DNA of 35,960 nt from an uncultured bacterium (GTDB taxonomy: Bacteria; Planctomycetota; Phycisphaerae; Phycisphaerales; SM1A02): the NCBI GenBank assembly GCA_903911205.1, contig CAIWCL010000340.1, forward strand, positions 1-35,960. Direction: 5' to 3'. This document shows positions 31,537-35,960 of this stretch, piece by piece (within the stretch, counting starts at the first letter, position 1; every line of letters begins with the position of its first letter). Both the position numbers and the translations under genes were made by a program. Under the pieces are notes generated by a model that saw only the letters and a program-made list of their open reading frames with translations, did not search any database and had not been told where the DNA came from.

Positions 31537-32771
31537 ATCCGCTCTTCTGGCTTCAGGCGATCTCGCTTGCCTTCTCGCAGATTTGGGCGAACAAGTCGCG
31601 CGCATTCCTGACCGCGCTCGGCATCATCGTTGGCGTCGCAAGTACGACGGCCGTCATCGCTGCGCTCACGGGACTCAAATCGAAGGTGTTGGCAGAGTTC
31701 GAATCGGTCGGTGCGAGCAAGTTCTTTGTCTTCCCCGATCGACCGGACAACGCACCGCGGAACATGTATCCGTGGGAGAAAATCCTGCTGAAACCCGATG
31801 AGGTGCGCGCCATTCGTGATGAGTGCACATTGGTGAAAGCAGTCACGCCGATCACCGAAGTTGGTCTTGACGTCGAGTCCGGTGATAAGCGCATCGAGGG
31901 AATCACCATTGCGGGCATCTGGCCAGACTGGCACATGGTGCAGAATCGATTCGTCGAGGAAGGTCGGCCATTCACTTCCATTGACGTCGACAGCGAGCGC
32001 CAAGTTTGTCTCATCAACAGTGACGCGATCAAGGAACTCGACCTCCCGGCCAATCCAGTGGGCGAAGCCATTTTGATTGGTGGGCGGCGCTTCCTTGTGG
32101 TCGGCATTGTCGAGACAACGCAGGCGCGGTTTTTCGGCATGAACACATCGAGCGCAGAGATTTTCATCCCGTTTTCGGTCGCCGAGAAAATGCAAGATCG
32201 CAACTTCTTTATGCGCATTGAAGGCATGTTTACAAGCCCCGAGGTTGCTGAGCAAGGCGAAGATGAAGTGCGGTTTGTGCTGCGTCGCATGCGCGGGCTT
32301 GCGCCAAGTGATCCGCAGACGTTTCAGGTCGCAGCGATCGACAAGTTCATCGAGCAATTCAAGGCGCTTGCGACGGGCATCACGGCGATTGCGGGCGGCA
32401 TCGTGGGTATCTCGCTGCTCGTTGGCGGCATCGGCATCATGAACATCATGCTCGTCTCGGTGAGCGAACGCACACGCGAGATTGGTTTACGCAAGGCTGT
32501 TGGGGCGACTCCGATGGCGATTCTCCTTCAATTCCTGCTCGAAGCCGTCACGCTTTGCCTCGTTGGTGGATTCATCGGAATCGCGATCGGGCGTATTGCC
32601 GCGTTCGGACTCACGCGTATCCCGGGCGCTCAACTCGAGCAGGCGGACATTCCTTTCTGGGCGGTCGCGTTGAGTTTCGCCTTCAGCGCGGTAACGGGCA
32701 TCGTGTTCGGTATGTTCCCGGCGATCAAGGCGGCGCGGCTCGACCCGATCGAGGCACTGAGACACGAATGA
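31530..32771 (+). CDS. MacB-like ABC transporter permease (FtsX family)
   Basis: The 413-residue product starts at GTG with a first helix at about 25-48 ([20 protein letters not shown]). A large extracytoplasmic MacB core domain spans about 50-270. Three C-terminal FtsX-type helices follow, with the signature [17 protein letters not shown] between them. The ATPase is a separate polypeptide, unlike E. coli MacB where both are fused. The transported substrate could be a peptide, lipoprotein or small molecule and cannot be told from sequence. The stop overlaps the next ATG as ATGA. Confidence 0.93.
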   Translation: MLNPLFWLQAISLAFSQIWANKSRAFLTALGIIVGVASTTAVIAALTGLKSKVLAEFESVGASKFFVFPDRPDNAPRNMYPWEKILLKPDEVRAIRDECTLVKAVTPITEVGLDVESGDKRIEGITIAGIWPDWHMVQNRFVEEGRPFTSIDVDSERQVCLINSDAIKELDLPANPVGEAILIGGRRFLVVGIVETTQARFFGMNTSSAEIFIPFSVAEKMQDRNFFMRIEGMFTSPEVAEQGEDEVRFVLRRMRGLAPSDPQTFQVAAIDKFIEQFKALATGITAIAGGIVGISLLVGGIGIMNIMLVSVSERTREIGLRKAVGATPMAILLQFLLEAVTLCLVGGFIGIAIGRIAAFGLTRIPGAQLEQADIPFWAVALSFAFSAVTGIVFGMFPAIKAARLDPIEALRHE

Positions 32772-34600
32772 CCATGCGACGCGCACCCCATCTCCTCTCT
32801 GGATCTGCGCTCTTCGCGTCGCTTGGAGCGTCGCTGTTGGCCGGCGGCTGTCGTACGGGCATCTTCGACAACGAAGATCCGCGTTGGCGCGTGCCAGAAG
32901 CGGAGTTGCGTCGCATCGAGGCAACCGATCCAACGGCGCAGTCGACCGAGCCACCCGTCACGCTCGAAGACGCGGCGAAAGAGGCACTCGCGTCGATCTC
33001 GGTACCAGCCGCGCCTGCGGATGGCGTTGGTGTTTCGCTCGCGGACGTCCGCGCGGCGGTGCTCGCCAACAACTTGGATCTGAAGACGGTATTGGTCGAC
33101 CCGGCGATCGCGCGAGCAAACCTCTCGGCGGAAGAAGCGAAATTTGAAGGCGTGTTCTTTGCCGAGTACGACCGCAGCAATAACAACGTCTTCGCGGATC
33201 TCGCGACAGGTGAAACGCCCGATGCCGACTCGTTCAATGCGGGCTTTCGGTTGCCGCTTGCAACGGGCGGCGACATCACGATTTCTTCGCCTTTGACGCG
33301 CGGTGCGACCGGTCTCACCTTCGGCGGATCAAACGATGACTGGTTAGCGGCGGTGAGTTTCTCGATGAGCCAGCCGCTCTTGCGTGGCGCAGGGGTCGAT
33401 GCGAACACGCACTCGATCCGTGTCGCGGCGTGGCAGGGTCAAATCACGGATACACGCACGAAACTCGAAGCGATTCGCGTCGTGGCGAACGCCGACAAGG
33501 CGTACTGGAATCTCTATTCCGCGTATCGCGAACTCGGCGTACGACGTGCACAGTACGACGTCGCAGTTGAGCAACTCGAGCGCGCGAAGCGTCGTGTTGC
33601 GCAGGGCGACGCGCCGGAGATTGAAGTTGTCCGCGCGGAAAGCGGCATTGGTCGCACGCTCGAACAGATCATCGTGGCCGATTCGAACTTGCGCATTCGC
33701 CAGCGTGCGCTCAAGCGCTTGATGAATCGCACGGATTTGCCGGTCTCATCCGAAACCGCGGTCCGACCCGCAAGCGATCCGAACCCCGTCGGACTCAAAC
33801 TCGACGGGAATGAACTCGCCGACAAAGCCGTTTCGAATCGCATGGAAATGCTCGAGCTCGAGCTCCAACTCGCGATCGATCAGAGCGAGATCAGTTTCCG
33901 CCGGAACGCAGCGTTGCCGCTCTTTGTCCTCGACTATGGCTACAACCTGCAGGGCACTGGTCCCGAGGCGAACGAGGCGTATGGAAACCTCGGAAACGAC
34001 GACAGTTTTGCAGTCGGCTTGCGCGCGGAGATTCCGCTTGGAAATGAAGCGGCGGAATCACGCGTGAATGCCGCGATTTTGCAGCGCGTGCAGCGGCTCG
34101 GCACTCGTGAAGCGCGTCGGCAAGCGATTCGCACAGAGGTCTACGACGCGCTCGACAATTTGGCGCAGAGTTGGCAGCGCATTCTTGCGGCGCGCCTCGA
34201 GACGATTCTCGCGGCACGCACACTCGCCGCGGAAGAACGGCAGTTTGACGTTGGACTCCGCACAAGTACCGATGTGCTTGATGCGAACGCGAGTCTTGCG
34301 GATGCGCAGAGTCGTGAAGTTGCGGCGCTTGCGAGTTACCAAGTGGCGCTCGTCGACATCGCGTTTGCGACGGGTACGTCGCTCGGTGCTGCACGCATTC
34401 GTTGGGAGCCCTTCTCCAAAGAAGAACTGCCAGCGCTTGAGAATCTGCCGGGAGCGGAAGCGCCTTCCACGAAGGGCGGATTCCGCCAAAGCTCAGATCC
34501 TCCGGTTGGCACACCGATGCCTGCGGCCGACGCTGCGTCTCGCGACATGACCATGTCTGATGCGCCAACGTCTGGTACTACGCCCGCCGCGCAACCGTAA
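32768..34600 (+). CDS. TolC-like outer membrane efflux protein
   Basis: This protein would provide the outer-membrane channel for the adaptor and ABC transporter. The 610-residue product begins with a signal peptide ending in LLAGGC (a lipobox-like Cys, though the -3 residue is Ala). Two long helical halves follow, with typical outer-membrane-factor repeats: VRAAVLANNLDLKTVL, ANADKAYWNLYSAYRELGVR, and later NLAQSWQRILAARLETILAA with GLRTSTDVLDANASLADAQ. The C-terminal 70 residues are Pro/Ala/Thr-rich. The start overlaps the permease stop, and the end overlaps the opposite-strand gene by 23 bases. Confidence 0.9.
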   Translation: MTMRRAPHLLSGSALFASLGASLLAGGCRTGIFDNEDPRWRVPEAELRRIEATDPTAQSTEPPVTLEDAAKEALASISVPAAPADGVGVSLADVRAAVLANNLDLKTVLVDPAIARANLSAEEAKFEGVFFAEYDRSNNNVFADLATGETPDADSFNAGFRLPLATGGDITISSPLTRGATGLTFGGSNDDWLAAVSFSMSQPLLRGAGVDANTHSIRVAAWQGQITDTRTKLEAIRVVANADKAYWNLYSAYRELGVRRAQYDVAVEQLERAKRRVAQGDAPEIEVVRAESGIGRTLEQIIVADSNLRIRQRALKRLMNRTDLPVSSETAVRPASDPNPVGLKLDGNELADKAVSNRMEMLELELQLAIDQSEISFRRNAALPLFVLDYGYNLQGTGPEANEAYGNLGNDDSFAVGLRAEIPLGNEAAESRVNAAILQRVQRLGTREARRQAIRTEVYDALDNLAQSWQRILAARLETILAARTLAAEERQFDVGLRTSTDVLDANASLADAQSREVAALASYQVALVDIAFATGTSLGAARIRWEPFSKEELPALENLPGAEAPSTKGGFRQSSDPPVGTPMPAADAASRDMTMSDAPTSGTTPAAQP

Positions 34601-35051
34601 GCGCTTGCGCGGCGATCGCGCGGATCGCGTCTGTCATCGAGGTGTCTGCCTCAAGTTCAGAGAATGCGCGCACGAGCGCTTCGCCGCGCTGACTTGTAAT
34701 TAGTTGGCCGTGTCGTACAAGCGCGGCGGCGATTGTTGCTGCGTACAGGCGCGCCGCGAGACTTCGCTCTGCCGCGGTCGAACCAGTGGTGCGGAGCATT
34801 TTGTAGGCACTCTTCAGTTGTTCGAGAGCATCGATCGTTGTAGTTGGTGCCACGATCGCTTCGAACGGATCGCGCGCATCTGGCACAATCTCTCGCGTGA
34901 GCCACGTCGCGCCGGCGAGGGCGGGGGAGGCATCGAGTTCGAACGCCCAGCGGAGCGTGTCGCCGAGTTGTGGTGAAGATCCGCTCGGGCTCTGCGCGGA
35001 TTCGTTCGGGCTCTTGGCGGGTCCACTGGTATTGTCTTGCGCGTGCGGCAT
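34578..35051 (-). CDS. Uncharacterised protein downstream of the ECF sigma gene
   Basis: The 157-residue product has a Ser/Pro-rich disordered start (about 1-28), then a helical body rich in Ala/Leu/Arg (LEQLKSAYKMLRTTGSTAAE; LAARLYAATIAAALVRHGQL). It has no signal peptide, transmembrane helix or Cys. I recognise no named family. It starts eight bases after the sigma factor stop, so the two are almost certainly co-transcribed. A role as a partner or modulator of the sigma factor is inference from position only. Confidence 0.75.
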   Translation of the reverse strand: MPHAQDNTSGPAKSPNESAQSPSGSSPQLGDTLRWAFELDASPALAGATWLTREIVPDARDPFEAIVAPTTTIDALEQLKSAYKMLRTTGSTAAERSLAARLYAATIAAALVRHGQLITSQRGEALVRAFSELEADTSMTDAIRAIAAQALTVARRA

Positions 35052-35059
35052 CGTTGATC

Positions 35060-35824
35060 TCAGCGGTTTCCGTTCCGTCGTTCACTACTTCGGCGCTCGC
35101 CAAGGAGCGCAAGGAGTTCATGCACTTCTTCGGCGACGTCATTTGGATCGTCCACCGTTGCGCGAAGTTCATCCATCAGAATCGTGGCGAACCGCCGCTT
35201 GGCGACGAGAAGCCTTGCGGCGCAGGTGCCCTTCTCGAGTCCAAATCGGGGGGCTATTTCGTCGTACCCAACCGCGACCCCTTCGGCGGCTGCTTGAAGC
35301 ACGCGCAAGCGGAAGATCTCCCACGAAGCTTCGTCACCGGCGGCCAGGAGATCGCGTTGGAGTCGTTCGGCGGCGGCGCGGATGAGTGTTGCGACGAATC
35401 GCGCGTTGAATGCGCGCTCGGGCGAATGCGCGCCGTGCTCTGCTGGTTCAAGACCATGTTCCGACATCGCATCGATGGCAGCGATGCCGCCTTTCGGCAT
35501 GCGTGTCCCCGCGGTTTTGCGGCGGTGCATGTCGGCGAGGTAGTTGCGGACGGAGCCGAGCAGCAGCGTGCGAAAGCGACCGCGCTCGGAGTTCGCCTTC
35601 TCAAGGAGATTGCGCGAAAGGAAGACGTCGCAGAGGAAGCCTTGTGTGAGGTCGGTCGCTTCTTCGTGCGTCCGGCCTGAGGCGCGGATGAACGCGTAGA
35701 TCGCTGGCCAGGAGCGGCGTGTGATCGCGTCGAGACTCGCTTTCGACGAGGCGGAGTCGCTGGCCGCGTCGCGGATCAGTTCCCAGTTCGTCTGGGTGAG
35801 GGAGGGGTTCGCGCGTGGACCCAT
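35060..35824 (-). CDS. ECF-type RNA polymerase sigma factor
   Basis: The 254-residue product carries a sigma region 2-like segment (about 32-105) with SWPAIYAFIRASGRTHEEAT and DLTQGFLCDVFLSRNLL, then RGRFRTLLLGSVRNYLADMH. This matches the ECF group common in planctomycetes and acidobacteria, often near Ser/Thr kinases. A region 4-like helix-turn-helix lies near 186-225 (YDEIAPRFGLEKGTCAARLL). It is longer than usual ECF factors (about 180-200), with an acidic C-terminal tail. ATG 35824 has TACCTT seven bases upstream; the frame continues to 35842. Confidence 0.85.
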   Translation of the reverse strand: MGPRANPSLTQTNWELIRDAASDSASSKASLDAITRRSWPAIYAFIRASGRTHEEATDLTQGFLCDVFLSRNLLEKANSERGRFRTLLLGSVRNYLADMHRRKTAGTRMPKGGIAAIDAMSEHGLEPAEHGAHSPERAFNARFVATLIRAAAERLQRDLLAAGDEASWEIFRLRVLQAAAEGVAVGYDEIAPRFGLEKGTCAARLLVAKRRFATILMDELRATVDDPNDVAEEVHELLALLGERRSSERRNGNR

Positions 35825-35831
35825 GTGGGAC

Positions 35832-35837
35832 AAGGTA
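35832..35837 (-). promoter_or_regulatory. Probable -10 element of the ECF sigma gene
   Basis: The minus strand reads TACCTT, ending seven bases before the ATG at 35824, with no SD. This is again the leaderless arrangement. Confidence 0.4.
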
Positions 35838-35891
35838 CGCACGAGTGGCGGCTCGGTGAGGGTGTGGTGGTGGAAAATGCGGGAGGTTGAG

Positions 35892-35960
35892 ATGGCTGCG
35901 GCGGCTCACTCTGGCACGATCCACGTCAAAGCGAGCGAAGGCGGCGCGTCGGAGCGAGCA
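35892..35960 (+). CDS. Start of an unidentified gene (cut by window edge)
   Basis: An open frame of 23 codons (MAAAAHSGTIHVKASEGGAS) runs off the right edge. GGAGG at 35882-35886 sits five bases before the ATG, a strong SD. An in-frame ATG at 35877 is an alternative. Too little is present to name a family. It is divergent from the sigma factor gene. Confidence 0.5.
   Translation, partial: MAAAAHSGTIHVKASEGGASERA

Overview
This GC-rich window looks like the chromosome of a planctomycete, most probably of the class Phycisphaerae. The evidence is a complete Alternative Complex III (ACIII) operon joined to a caa3-type oxidase, a large secreted protein with a C-terminal pair of dockerin-like calcium loops ending in a Gly/Trp/Cys tail, an ECF sigma factor of the type common in planctomycetes, and frequent lack of Shine-Dalgarno (SD) sites. 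The placement is inferred from gene families only. I saw no tRNA, rRNA, CRISPR array, insertion sequence or phage gene.

Layout. 1-1740: divergent tatC (cut by the left edge, with a large extracytoplasmic insertion) and a TatD-type nuclease. 1882-16739: a 15 kb one-direction respiratory operon. It runs from a good promoter through a possible 46-residue leader ORF to actA, actB, actC, actD, actE, actF, a small one-helix protein, a SCO copper chaperone, oxidase subunits II (CuA plus cytochrome c), I, III and IV, and a second subunit III, and ends in a GC-rich hairpin. Electrons would pass from quinol through ACIII to the caa3 oxidase and oxygen. The exported ActB carries a twin-arginine signal, so the Tat system is functionally linked. 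17225-21252: heme A supply for the oxidase. Heme O synthase (ctaB), translationally coupled to a DUF3179 protein, is transcribed divergently from a heme A synthase (ctaA) that carries an extra five-helix N-terminal module. 21215-25862: mixed housekeeping genes: a secreted prenyltransferase/squalene-oxidase-repeat protein, a short PhaR-type DNA-binding protein, a DUF1573 exported protein, a zinc-less MDR oxidoreductase, and clpS. 25863-26664: 800 bases without a convincing gene, holding a 20-bp tandem repeat and a hairpin. 26665-29254: the secreted dockerin-bearing protein with a strong SD and a textbook terminator. 29379-34600: a MacA-MacB-TolC-like tripartite exporter operon with overlapping genes. 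34578-35824: an ECF sigma factor and a small conserved-looking partner on the minus strand. 35892 to the end: the start of an unidentified gene.

The most interesting cross-window signal is regulatory. Eight transcription-unit heads have a TANNNT hexamer ending 6-9 bases before the start codon and no SD, which suggests leaderless mRNAs as a main initiation mode. Other points of interest are the possible translated leader coupled to actA, a 12-bp minisatellite inside the SCO signal peptide, His-rich tails on four subunits of the respiratory operon, the TatC and CtaA extra domains, and a Cys-rich motif in the secreted protein. No clearly new multi-gene system was found.
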